A stretch of 64,000 bases of DNA from Streptomyces sp. NBC_01754 (GTDB lineage: Bacteria > Actinomycetota > Actinomycetes > Streptomycetales > Streptomycetaceae). Position numbers and translations under genes: made by a program. The stretch is taken from positions 1,984,001 to 2,048,000 of the forward strand of contig NZ_CP109132.1 of the NCBI RefSeq assembly GCF_035918015.1, in the 5' to 3' direction. Below are positions 19,306-27,508 of the stretch, in pieces. Position 1 is the first letter of the stretch. Every line of letters starts with the position of its first letter. The notes beneath the pieces were generated by a model. The model did not search any database. It was not told the DNA's origin and saw only the letters and a program-made list of their open reading frames with translations.

Positions 19306-20126
19306 CCGGCCCCCGCCGCGTACGCCCGGTCCGCCTCGGCCCCCGGGCCGTCGTCGCGCTCGTGCTGGTCGGCGTGATCGGTCTGATGGCGTTCGGCTGG
19401 CCGCTGCTGGCGTCCGGCACGAGCCTCGGGGTGGCCCATCCGCAGGACGCCCCGTGGCTCTTCGCGGTGCTGCTGGTGCTGCTGGTCGGGGTGGCCGTGG
19501 CGACCGTCGCGGACGGCGGCCTGGACGCCAAGGCGGTGGCGATGCTGGGCGTCCTCGCGGCGGTCGGCGCCGCGCTGCGCCCGCTGGGCGCGGGGACGGC
19601 GGGACTGGAGCCGATGTTCTTCCTGATGGTGCTGAGCGGCCGGGTGCTGGGCCCGGGCTTCGGCTTCGTCCTCGGCTCGGTGACGATGTTCGCCTCCGCC
19701 CTGCTCACCGGCGGGGTGGGGCCGTGGATGCCGTTCCAGATGCTGTCGATGGGCTGGTTCGCCATGGGCGCGGGCCTGCTGCCGGGCGCCGAACGGCTGC
19801 GCGGACGGGGCGAGCTGCTGCTGCTGGCGGTGTACGGCTTCGTGGCGGCGTTCGCGTACGGCACGATCATGAACCTGTACGGCTGGACGATCGTGCCGGG
19901 GCAGGGCTCGGGGATCTCCTTCGTCGCGGGCGACCCGCTGCACGAGAACCTGGTCCGCTTCCTCGCGTACTGCCTGGCGACCTCGCTCGGCTGGGACCTG
20001 GGACGGGCGGTCCTCACCACGGTCCTGACCCTCGCCGTCGGGCCCACGCTCCTGAAGGCCCTGCGCCGCGCCACCCGCCGCGCGGCCTTCGACGCCGAGG
20101 CCGCGTTCGAGACCCCGGAGCGGTAG
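19302..20126 (+). CDS. ECF transporter S component, predicted cobalamin-specific
   Basis: A 274-residue membrane protein with six or so helices and short loops. GLEPMFFLMVLSGRVLGPGFGFVLGSVTMFASALLTGGVGPWMPFQML has the gly-rich helix pattern of vitamin-binding S components (it resembles CbrT). It is the last gene of the five-gene operon, overlapping the ATPase gene by four bases. The ligand is assigned from the riboswitch and operon rather than from binding residues. The tail after residue 245 is a cytoplasmic basic/acidic helix. Confidence 0.87.
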   Translation: MTGPRRVRPVRLGPRAVVALVLVGVIGLMAFGWPLLASGTSLGVAHPQDAPWLFAVLLVLLVGVAVATVADGGLDAKAVAMLGVLAAVGAALRPLGAGTAGLEPMFFLMVLSGRVLGPGFGFVLGSVTMFASALLTGGVGPWMPFQMLSMGWFAMGAGLLPGAERLRGRGELLLLAVYGFVAAFAYGTIMNLYGWTIVPGQGSGISFVAGDPLHENLVRFLAYCLATSLGWDLGRAVLTTVLTLAVGPTLLKALRRATRRAAFDAEAAFETPER

Positions 20127-20141
20127 GGGCAGCGGCCGTTC

Positions 20142-20153
20142 GGGGGGGGGGGG
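20142..20153. repeat. Run of 12 G residues
   Basis: An uninterrupted G12 lies between two convergent genes. It may be a slippage site or a place of assembly error, and no coding sequence depends on its length. Confidence 0.9.
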
Positions 20154-20210
20154 CCGGCCGGTGGCGGGGGTCTGCTGCCGGACGCCGGACGGGCCACGCG
20201 GCGGTCGGGG

Positions 20211-22289
20211 TCAGGCGGCGTCTCCCGCCGGTGCGGCCACCGGCTCCCGCGTACCGTTCCGCGTCCCGGGCACGTCCGGCTCCTCGCTGCCGCCCGGCGC
20301 CTGCTTGCCGCCCGGCCCCTCCTCGCGGTGTCCGGGGCGCAGCCCGCGCGGCCCGGACAGGACGTACGTCAGTCCGAAGCCCAGCCCGACGACGGCGGCC
20401 CCGCCCGCCGCGTCCAGCAGCCAGTGGTTCCCGGTGGCGAGGATGCAGGAGAGCGTGAACAGCGGGTGCAGCATGCCCAGCGCCTTCATCCACGCCCTCG
20501 GCGCCAGCACCAGGATCACCAGTCCGCACCACAGCGACCAGCCGAAGTGCAGCGAGGGCATCGCCGCGTACTGGTTGGTCACCGCCGTCAGCGCCCCGAA
20601 GTCGGGTGCCGAGAGGTCCTGCACCCCGTGGACGGTGTCGACGAAGCCGAGATCCGGCATCAGCCGCGGCGGGGCCAGCGGGTAGAGCCAGAAACCGACC
20701 AGGGCCAGGAGCGTGGCGAAGCCGATGGAGCTGCGGGCCCAGCGGTAGTCGGAGGGCCGCCGCACGTACAGCACGCCGAGGATCGTGAGCGGCACGACGA
20801 AGTGGAACGTCACGTAGTAGTAGTCGAAGAACTCCCTCAGCCAGGGGATGCCGACGACCGTGTGGTTGGCCCGGTGCTCGATGTCGATGTGCAGCCACTG
20901 CTCCAGGGAATGGATCTGCCGGCCGTGCTCCTCGGCGGTCGGACGCCCGGCGGTCGCCGCCAGCCGGACCTTGGTGTACGCGGAGTAGACGACCCGGATG
21001 AGCAGGAGTTCCAGCAGCAGGTTGGGGCGGCTGCGCACCCGCCGCCAGAACGGCAGCAGCGGCACCCGGGCGAACCGGGACCCGACCGGCCGCGCGTGCT
21101 CGGTGGGGACGGGCCGCCGCCAGTACGGCGAGGTGCGCGGCAGGAACGGCGCCACGCAGGCCGCGCCGAGCGCCACGACGAGCGGCACGTTGTCGCGTAC
21201 GGGAAGGAGCACCCCGATGTTCGGCAGCAGCGTCTTCCCGGGGAGGGTGAGCACGAGCACCACGAGCGCGGGCCAGACCAGCCGGTCACGGGCCCTGACG
21301 CCGACCCGTCCGACGACGGCGAGCAGCACCCAGAGCAGCTGGTGCCGCCAGGTGGTGGGCGAGACGGCGACGGCCACACACCCGGTGACGGCCACGGCCA
21401 GCAGCAGTTGCCCGTCGTGCGCGTAGCGGACCGCGCGCCGCAGTCCGAGGACGAGGACGGCGGCGGCCAGCACCAGCAGGAGCGCGACCTCCAGCGGCCC
21501 CTGGAGGCCGAACCGGAGCAGCGCCCCGTGCAGGGACTGGTTGGCCAGGCTGTCCGGCCGCTCGCCCAGACCGGCGCCCGCCACATGGTGCACCCAGTAC
21601 GCCCAGGAGTAGTGCGGCATCGCCGCCCAGGCCGACGCGGTGCAGAAGGCGAAGGCCGCGCCGCCGGCCAGGGCGGCACGGCGCCTGCCGGTGAACCAGA
21701 ACAGCACGGCGAAGAGCAGCACGGCCGGCTGGAGGGCCGCGGCGACACCGACGAGCACCCCGGAGAGTCGCTCACCTCGGACCGCGAAGCAGGCCACCAC
21801 CACCAGCAGGACGGGCAGGACGCTGGTCTGGCCGAGGTACAGCGTGTTGCGGACCGGCAGCGACACCGTGAGCAGGGTGATCGCGAGGGGCGCCGCCAGG
21901 AAGGTGGTGCGCCGGGACACCGGGCCCGGCAGGCCCCGCGCGGCGACGAGGCCGAGCGCCGCGACGAGCAGCAGGGTGCCGAAGGTCCAGACGATACCGA
22001 GGGCCTCTTCGGCGGAGGCCGTCAGGGGCTTCAGCACCAGCCCGGCGAACGGTGTCCCGGTGAACCTGCCGGGGTCGTAGAGGGACCCGGCGGCGTGCGG
22101 TATGCCGTCCCGGCCGGTCCAGCTCTCCAGGTCGATGAGGCTCTCGCCGGGCTGTCCGCGCAGCGCGACCGCTGCCTGCCGCACCCCGAGCACGGCCACG
22201 ACCAGCCAGAGGAGGGCCCGGGCCACCCCGGCTCGCGCCCCGGGGTCCGCCGCCACTTCCCCCCGCGCACCGCGCTCCACCTCAGCCAC
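20211..22289 (-). CDS. GT87 glycosyltransferase-PAP2/Aur1-like fusion
   Basis: A 692-residue polytopic membrane protein with two enzymes in one chain. The N-terminal half (about 15-400) is GT87/DUF2029-like, the family of the polyprenyl-phosphate-mannose-dependent mannosyltransferases PimE and AftC. It has SLIDLESWTGRDGIPHAAGSLYD in the first outer loop and a TTWRHQLLW segment. The C-terminal half (about 420-640) is a PAP2/inositol-phosphotransferase domain with the catalytic histidine motifs MPSLHFGWS and TGNHWLLDAAGG, which are Aur1/Ipt1-like. It may build or remodel a glycosylated lipid at the outer face. The GTG at 22289 follows GGGAGG. A disordered Gly/Pro/Glu tail follows residue 640. 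Confidence 0.82.
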   Translation of the reverse strand: MAEVERGARGEVAADPGARAGVARALLWLVVAVLGVRQAAVALRGQPGESLIDLESWTGRDGIPHAAGSLYDPGRFTGTPFAGLVLKPLTASAEEALGIVWTFGTLLLVAALGLVAARGLPGPVSRRTTFLAAPLAITLLTVSLPVRNTLYLGQTSVLPVLLVVVACFAVRGERLSGVLVGVAAALQPAVLLFAVLFWFTGRRRAALAGGAAFAFCTASAWAAMPHYSWAYWVHHVAGAGLGERPDSLANQSLHGALLRFGLQGPLEVALLLVLAAAVLVLGLRRAVRYAHDGQLLLAVAVTGCVAVAVSPTTWRHQLLWVLLAVVGRVGVRARDRLVWPALVVLVLTLPGKTLLPNIGVLLPVRDNVPLVVALGAACVAPFLPRTSPYWRRPVPTEHARPVGSRFARVPLLPFWRRVRSRPNLLLELLLIRVVYSAYTKVRLAATAGRPTAEEHGRQIHSLEQWLHIDIEHRANHTVVGIPWLREFFDYYYVTFHFVVPLTILGVLYVRRPSDYRWARSSIGFATLLALVGFWLYPLAPPRLMPDLGFVDTVHGVQDLSAPDFGALTAVTNQYAAMPSLHFGWSLWCGLVILVLAPRAWMKALGMLHPLFTLSCILATGNHWLLDAAGGAAVVGLGFGLTYVLSGPRGLRPGHREEGPGGKQAPGGSEEPDVPGTRNGTREPVAAPAGDAA

Positions 22290-22480
22290 GTCGCGCCGTC
22301 CCTCCCGGAATCCAGCACACTGTCCCGTCTGGTCAGTTATGTGGGGACAAAGACTGCCACCGCCAGCCACAAGGGCCCAATCCCTCCCCTACTGACCCGA
22401 CCGGCGCGGGGGATTTATGGGAAAAACACGCACGCCCCCCGAACACGACTACGACCGCGCGGGCCGAACCGGACCGTCGT

Positions 22481-22600
22481 CGCCGCCGTGGCCTCTGTGA
22501 CTGCCGTGGTCCCTGTGACCGCCGTGGCGGCCGTGGGCCGCCGTGACCGCCGTGACCGCCGTGACGCCGTTGCCGTCGTGGCCGTCGTGGCCGCTTGTCG
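22481..22600. repeat. Imperfect GCCGTGACC repeat tract
   Basis: About 12 degenerate copies of a 9-bp unit alternating GCCGTGACC, GCCGTGGCC and GCCGTCGTG. The tract shows extreme composition and is noncoding on both strands as far as I can see. Confidence 0.55.
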
Positions 22601-22774
22601 CCGGTGCCGGGTGGTCGGTGCGCCCCTGTCCGGCGGTCGCGGCCGGGCGGGCACACCGCCCGAACTCCGCTTCTGTGCGCGGCAGGTGAGCGCCGTACGA
22701 CAGCGGACGTCCCCGGTCCGCGATCCCCGGACGTCCTGACCGCAGTGCCCCGCACCCGCCGCCATCCGCACACT

Positions 22775-22787
22775 TGACGGTTCGTCA
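22775..22787. promoter_or_regulatory. Palindrome upstream of GNAT gene
   Basis: TGACGGTTCGTCA is a perfect 5-3-5 inverted repeat overlapping a TTGACG -35-like hexamer, 30 bp before the GNAT start. It fits a repressor site, but the binding protein is unknown. Confidence 0.4.
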
Positions 22788-22816
22788 TACCGTCCGGCCG
22801 TAGCCAGAATGACCCG

Positions 22817-23293
22817 ATGACCTGGACCGCGTCGCCCGAGCCCTTCGACAGCCCCGACGCGGCGCTCCTGCGCCGCGACTACTACGACGAGGTGGCGAGC
22901 CGCTACTGGGGCCGTCCCGCGAGCTCCCGGGAGATCGACGACGGTCTCACGGACGACGGGGCCGGGCTGCTCGCCCCGCCCACCGGCCAGTTCGTCGTCG
23001 GGCGCCACGGCGGCAGGCCGGCCGGCTGCGCGGGTCTGCTGCTGGTGGGGTCGGGGACCGCGGAGCTGACCCGGGTGTTCGTACGCCCCGCGTTCCGGTC
23101 CACGGGCGGTGGCGGGCTGCTGCTGGCCGCCGTCGAGCACGAGGCGCGGACGCTCGGGGTGGCACGGATCCGGCTGGACACCCGGCACGACCTGGTCGAG
23201 GCGCGGGCGCTGTACACGAAGCACGGGTACACGCAGGTCCCGGCGTTCAACCAGGGCCCCTACGCGGAGCACTGGTACGCCAAGGAACTGTGA
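22817..23293 (+). CDS. GNAT-family N-acetyltransferase
   Basis: A 158-residue acetyltransferase. The acetyl-CoA pyrophosphate loop is RSTGGGG (about 95-101) after the beta-strand ELTRVFVRPAF, and the C-terminal RIRLDTRHDLVEARALYTKHGYTQVP is the usual GNAT strand 5 region with the catalytic-side tyrosine. The substrate is unknown. The ATG start at 22817 has only a weak ribosome site. It is a stand-alone gene. Confidence 0.88.
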   Translation: MTWTASPEPFDSPDAALLRRDYYDEVASRYWGRPASSREIDDGLTDDGAGLLAPPTGQFVVGRHGGRPAGCAGLLLVGSGTAELTRVFVRPAFRSTGGGGLLLAAVEHEARTLGVARIRLDTRHDLVEARALYTKHGYTQVPAFNQGPYAEHWYAKEL

Positions 23294-23329
23294 GCCCCGC
23301 AACCCGCCGGCCCGCCGGGCGACGCGTCG

Positions 23330-25372
23330 TCAGGCCGAGTGGTCGCTGCGGGGGTCGGGCATGTGCGGCCGCTCCTGGCTGGAACCGCTCACCTCGGTGG
23401 TCAGCTCCGTCACCAGCCGGACCAGGTCGGTGGGGCGGTCCGGGCCCCACCAGTCGCCCAGCAGCTCGGCCAGCGACTCCTCACGGGCGTGGGACAGCCG
23501 GACCACCGCCTCGGCGCCCGGTTCGGTGAGTACGAGCTGCATGCCCTCCCGCCGGGCCAGGCCCCGCTCCTCGACCTGGCGAGCGGCCTGGATGATCACC
23601 CGCAGCGGCACGGGGGCGACCTCGGCGAGCCGGGCGGGCTCGACCGTGCCGTGCCGTTTGATGCGCAGCAGCAGCCAGCTGGCGGCGGGCAGCAGGTCGT
23701 ATCCGGCCCGCGTGGTGATCTTCTCGTAGATCTCCCGGCGGCCCTCCCGGGTGGCCAGCACCGACAGGGCGCGGGCGCACTCGTCGTACGAGGAGCGCTG
23801 GACCGGGTTCGAGGCGAAGGTCTCGCTGTGGTCCGGCGCCGTCACCGAACCGCGCAGCCGGTCCTCCTTGAGGAACCAGGCGAAGACGAAGGCGATCAGG
23901 ACGACCGGCACCGCGTAGAGGAAGACGTCGGTGATCGAGGTCGAGTACGCGTCGAGCACCGAGGGGCGCAGGTCCGCCGGGAGGCGTCCGAGGGCCCGTG
24001 GGTCGGCTGCCAGGGAGCCGGCGTCGACGCCGGCCGGCAGCGAACGGCCGGAGAGCGCGGTCGCGAGTGCGCCGGTCAGCCGGTTGGTGAAGATGGTGCC
24101 GAAGACGGCGACACCGAACGACGCGCCGATGGACCGGAAGAAGGTCGCGCCTGACGTGGCGACGCCCAGGTCCTCGTAGCCGACGGCGTTCTGGGCGACC
24201 AGGATGAGCACCTGCATCACCAGACCGAGCCCGGCGCCGAAGACGAAGAAGAAGAGGCTCATCGTCAGGGTGGAGCTGGACCGGGTCAGCTGGTGGAGCA
24301 GCAGCAGGCCGATCGCGGTGAGGGCGGTACCGGTGACCGGGAAGACCTTCCAGCGGCCGGTCCGGCTGACGATCTGCCCGGACCCGGTCGAGGTGATCAG
24401 CAGACCGAAGACCATCGGGAGCATGTGCACACCGGACAGGGTCGGGGTGATGCCGTGCACGACCTGGAGGAAGGTCGGCAGGTAGGTCATCGCCCCGAAC
24501 ATCGCGAACCCGATGACGAAGCTGATGACGGCGACGAGGGTGAAGGTCCGGGTCCGGAACAGTTTCAGCGGCAGCACCGGCTCGACCGCCCGGCGCTCGG
24601 TCGCGACGAACGCCACGAGGAGGACGACGGCGAGGACGGACATCGCGATGATCTGGAACGATCCCCAGGCCCAGGTGGAGCCGCCCAGGGAGGCCACGAG
24701 GACCAGGCAGGTGGCGGTCGAGGCGATGAGGAAGGTGCCCAGGTAGTCGATGGTGTGCTTGGTGCGCCGTACCGGGATGTGGAGCACGGTGGCGATGACC
24801 AGGAGGGCGACGACGCCGAGCGGCAGGTTGATGTAGAAGACCCAGCGCCAGCTGAGGTGCTGGGTGAAGAAGCCGCCGAGGAGTGGGCCGAGCACGCTGG
24901 TCACACCGAAGACGGCACCGAACAGCCCTTGGTACTTGCCGCGTTCACGTGGGGTCACGATGTCGCCGACGATGGCCATCGACAGCACCATCAGACCACC
25001 ACCGCCGAGCCCTTGGAGGGCGCGGAACAGGATGAGCTGGGACATGCTCTGCGCCATGCCGCAGAGGGCGGAGCCGACGAGGAAGATGACGATGGCCGTC
25101 TGGAAGAGCCTCTTGCGCCCGTACTGGTCGCCGAGCTTTCCCCAGAGCGGGGTCGCCGCGGTCGCCGCCAGCAGATAGGCGGTGACGACCCATGACAGGT
25201 GGTCCAGGCCGCCGAGGTCGCTGACGATCGTCGGCAGCGCGGTGGAGACGATGGTCTGATCGAGTGCCGCGAGCAGCATGCCGAGGAGCAGTGCGCCGAT
25301 GGCCACCAGAACACTCCGCGTCGACCGCCCTTCACCCGGTGCCGGGGAAGGCGGGGTCAGCTGCTGGGCCAT
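23330..25372 (-). CDS. DHA2 (14-helix) MFS efflux pump with fused winged-helix tail
   Basis: A 680-residue protein. Residues 20-520 are an EmrB/QacA-type drug:H+ antiporter with 14 helices. They include the motif A loop GKLGDQYGRKRLFQ, motif C region GVTSVLGPLLGGFF, and LDQTIVSTALPTIVSDLGG in helix 1. Residues about 545-665 form an extra soluble domain (AASWLLLRIKRHGTVEPARLAEVAPVP, then ARQVEERGLARREGMQLVLTEPGAEAV) that reads as a MarR-like winged helix. The ATG at 25372 is preceded by GAGGAG at proper spacing, and an ATG two codons upstream is also possible. A cytoplasmic DNA-binding-like domain on a transporter suggests membrane-tethered sensing or regulation, which is not demonstrated. Confidence 0.85.
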   Translation of the reverse strand: MAQQLTPPSPAPGEGRSTRSVLVAIGALLLGMLLAALDQTIVSTALPTIVSDLGGLDHLSWVVTAYLLAATAATPLWGKLGDQYGRKRLFQTAIVIFLVGSALCGMAQSMSQLILFRALQGLGGGGLMVLSMAIVGDIVTPRERGKYQGLFGAVFGVTSVLGPLLGGFFTQHLSWRWVFYINLPLGVVALLVIATVLHIPVRRTKHTIDYLGTFLIASTATCLVLVASLGGSTWAWGSFQIIAMSVLAVVLLVAFVATERRAVEPVLPLKLFRTRTFTLVAVISFVIGFAMFGAMTYLPTFLQVVHGITPTLSGVHMLPMVFGLLITSTGSGQIVSRTGRWKVFPVTGTALTAIGLLLLHQLTRSSSTLTMSLFFFVFGAGLGLVMQVLILVAQNAVGYEDLGVATSGATFFRSIGASFGVAVFGTIFTNRLTGALATALSGRSLPAGVDAGSLAADPRALGRLPADLRPSVLDAYSTSITDVFLYAVPVVLIAFVFAWFLKEDRLRGSVTAPDHSETFASNPVQRSSYDECARALSVLATREGRREIYEKITTRAGYDLLPAASWLLLRIKRHGTVEPARLAEVAPVPLRVIIQAARQVEERGLARREGMQLVLTEPGAEAVVRLSHAREESLAELLGDWWGPDRPTDLVRLVTELTTEVSGSSQERPHMPDPRSDHSA

Positions 25373-25450
25373 GAGCATCTCCTCGGGTCTGTTTCACCCC
25401 CATCCTGTCGGCTATGCCCTGTTATGGCCTGCCGAGCGACGGGAGAGGCA

Positions 25451-25479
25451 TTGGGCTTCCCGGTGGCGGCCTGCATAAT
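25451..25479 (+). promoter_or_regulatory. Promoter of the peptidoglycan-binding gene
   Basis: TTGGGC and CATAAT separated by 17 bp, 32 bp upstream of the start. The -10 lies inside a CCTGC-N6-GCAGG inverted repeat (25470-25485) that could be an operator. Confidence 0.45.
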
Positions 25480-25510
25480 CGCAGGCAGTTCACAGGGGAG
25501 GGGACCCACC

Positions 25511-26668
25511 ATGACCGGACATATGTGCCCGGAGTGCGGCGGCGAGCGGGGCGCGAGACCCGGGTGCGCCTGCGGGACGGGTACCGCCGGGCCCCAGCAG
25601 GACGGTGGAGGGTGGGAGCGGCGGACCGAAGAGGACCGGCTGGCCGCGCGCACGGCGGAGATGGCCGCCGCCGAGGACTTCGACCCACTGCGGATCCGGC
25701 CGTACGTGACGCTGACGAACGGCGACACACCGGACCACGACACCTCGGCCGAGACCACGGCACCGGGTCACGACGCCCCGGCCGAGGCCGCCACGCCGGA
25801 CCACAGCGCTCCCGCTCCCGGTGAGGCCGCGACGATGCGGCTCCACCTGGGCGACCTCACGGGCTCCGGGGGCGCGGCGGGGGCGGGGCACACCGCCGGC
25901 CCCGGCCACACCGCCGGTCCGGGTCACGCTTCCGGTCCGGGTCATGCTTCCGGTCCGGGGGCTGCCGCGGGCCCCGGAGCCGTCGCCACCGAGGGGACCC
26001 GGCGGCGTACTGCGGCGACCTACGCGGGCGACGGCGCCGATCCGGTGCAGCCCAGGCGCCGCAAACCCCTCGCGGCCCTGGCGGCGGGTGTCGCGGTGGC
26101 CGCGGTGGTGGGGACGGCCGCGTTCGCGGGTGGACTGTTCGACCGCGACGAGGGTGATGAGGAGGCCCTGCCCGAGCTCACGACGAGCGTCCCGGACTCG
26201 ACCGTCGAACCGACCGCGTCCGATTCCGCCTCCCCCTCGGCGCCCTCCTCACCCACGCCCTCCCGTTCGGCCTCCGCCTCGCCGTCCGAGCCGGCCTCCG
26301 CCTCCCCTTCCGCGTCGACGAGCCCCCCGGCCTCCGCGTCCGCCACGACCCCGGCCCCTCCGCCGCCCTCGGCCTCCCCCTCCGCGTCCCCGAGCACCGC
26401 ACCGGACGGCGGCCCGCCCGCCTTCGCCCCCGGGTCGACGCTGCGCCGTGGCGACCAGGGTCCGCAGGTGGCGGAGCTCCAACGCCGGCTTCAGGAGAAG
26501 TGGATCTACCAGGGGCCTGACGACGCCCGGTACTCGGACCGGGTGGAGCGCGCGGTGCGCGAGTTCCAGCGGTGGGTCTCGGTCAGCTCGGACCCCCCGG
26601 GGGTCTACGGCCCGGAGACCCGCGAGGCCCTGGAGGCGCAGACGACGGGGGCAGGGCGTCCGTACTGA
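25511..26668 (+). CDS. Membrane-spanning peptidoglycan-binding protein with N-terminal zinc ribbon
   Basis: A 385-residue protein. The N terminus (CPECGG ... CAC, residues 6-22) looks like a cytoplasmic zinc ribbon. A charged segment and a Gly/His repeat (GPGHTAGPGHASGPGH, about 125-155) follow, then one transmembrane helix (LAALAAGVAVAAVVGTAAFAG, about 185-205). A 90-residue Ser/Pro/Ala spacer leads to a PG_binding_1 domain (LRRGDQGPQVAELQRRL to YGPETREALEAQ). It therefore links the cytoplasm to the wall. ATG 25511 follows GGGGAGGGG. The function is unknown; the architecture recalls anti-sigma or wall-sensing proteins. Confidence 0.8.
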   Translation: MTGHMCPECGGERGARPGCACGTGTAGPQQDGGGWERRTEEDRLAARTAEMAAAEDFDPLRIRPYVTLTNGDTPDHDTSAETTAPGHDAPAEAATPDHSAPAPGEAATMRLHLGDLTGSGGAAGAGHTAGPGHTAGPGHASGPGHASGPGAAAGPGAVATEGTRRRTAATYAGDGADPVQPRRRKPLAALAAGVAVAAVVGTAAFAGGLFDRDEGDEEALPELTTSVPDSTVEPTASDSASPSAPSSPTPSRSASASPSEPASASPSASTSPPASASATTPAPPPPSASPSASPSTAPDGGPPAFAPGSTLRRGDQGPQVAELQRRLQEKWIYQGPDDARYSDRVERAVREFQRWVSVSSDPPGVYGPETREALEAQTTGAGRPY

Positions 26669-26704
26669 CGGGCCGGGCCGCTCCGGGAATCCGGAGCTGC
26701 GGGA

Positions 26705-26734
26705 TTGGCGTTCCGGCGGCGGTTTTTGTATCGT
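26705..26734 (+). promoter_or_regulatory. Candidate promoter of the HAD gene
   Basis: TTGGCG and TATCGT separated by 18 bp, in an AT-rich patch upstream of the HAD phosphatase gene. Confidence 0.35.
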
Positions 26735-26743
26735 AAAGAAACA

Positions 26744-26788
26744 AAGTAGCTCCCGCCCGTTTTCCCTGACCGGCGGGCGGGGCTACTT
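26744..26788 (+). terminator. Strong hairpin, terminator or 5' UTR structure
   Basis: AAGTAGC plus CCCGCCCG pair with CGGGCGGG plus GCTACTT through one bulged T, around a 14-base loop. It follows the peptidoglycan-binding gene by 75 bp, so it is most simply its terminator. It would also lie in the leader of the HAD gene if the promoter just upstream is used. Confidence 0.6.
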
Positions 26789-26845
26789 GCTTTCTCGACC
26801 TTGCGGCCTCGCGCTGCCCGCACCACCGCCCTCTGGAGCCTGCCC

Positions 26846-27508
26846 ATGTCGGCCACCGTCCTCGAAGCCCACGCCCTCCTGCTGGACATGGACGGCACGC
26901 TGGTGAACTCCGACGCCGTGGTGGAGCGCTGCTGGCGCCGCTGGGCGCTCGCGAAGGGCCTCGACCCGGCGGCGGTCCTCACCGTGGTCCACGGACGCCA
27001 GGGGTACGCCACGATGGCCGCCCTGCTGCCGGACCGCCCGATGGAGGAGAACCACGCCGAGAACCGGGTCATGCTCGCCGAGGAGACGGCCGACACCGAG
27101 GGCGTGGTGCCCATCGACGGTGCAGCCGCCTTCATGGCGTCGCTCGCCGGGCTCCCGCACGCGCTGGTGACCTCGGCCGACGAGGCACTGGCCCAGGCCC
27201 GGATGGGTTCGGCGGGCCTCCCCGTCCCACCGAACCGGGTCACCGCCGAACAGGTCGGCGCGAGCAAGCCGGACCCGGAGGGCTTCCTCAAGGGCGCGGC
27301 CGCGCTGGGCTTCGACCCGGCGGACTGCATCGTCTTCGAGGACTCCGAGGCCGGCATCACGGCCGGCCGCGCGGCCGGCATGCGGGTCGTGGGCATCGGC
27401 CCGCGCGCGGCGGCACTCTCCCCGGACGCACACGTCCAGGACCTGACCCGGCTCCGGGTGGAAGCGACGCCCGAGGGCCGCATCCGCCTGCACATCGACG
27501 GCAGCTAG
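26846..27508 (+). CDS. HAD-superfamily phosphatase (subfamily IA)
   Basis: A 220-residue cytoplasmic phosphatase. All four HAD motifs are present: LDMDGTL (nucleophile D12), LVTSAD (motif II), the lysine in GASKPDPEG (motif III) and VFEDSEAG (motif IV). The cap of about 75 residues after motif I is typical of beta-phosphoglucomutase/glycerol-phosphatase relatives (DL-glycerol-3-phosphatase or sugar-phosphatase-like). ATG 26846 follows GGAG. The specific substrate cannot be told. Confidence 0.88.
   Translation: MSATVLEAHALLLDMDGTLVNSDAVVERCWRRWALAKGLDPAAVLTVVHGRQGYATMAALLPDRPMEENHAENRVMLAEETADTEGVVPIDGAAAFMASLAGLPHALVTSADEALAQARMGSAGLPVPPNRVTAEQVGASKPDPEGFLKGAAALGFDPADCIVFEDSEAGITAGRAAGMRVVGIGPRAAALSPDAHVQDLTRLRVEATPEGRIRLHIDGS

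Larger units (their letters stand above)
22290..22816. other. Divergent intergenic region, no gene seen
   Basis: This 527-bp stretch separates the GT87-PAP2 gene from the GNAT gene. The left part is unusually AT-rich for the genome (TTATGGGAAAAACACG near 22415), and the middle is an imperfect GCCGTGACC repeat. A small palindrome lies 30 bp before the GNAT gene. I find no convincing coding frame. Confidence 0.6.

Noticed and set aside
25870..25970. Possible CRISPR-like repeat
   Set aside because: The repeats are in-frame codons for GPGH units inside the peptidoglycan-binding protein; no spacer pattern.
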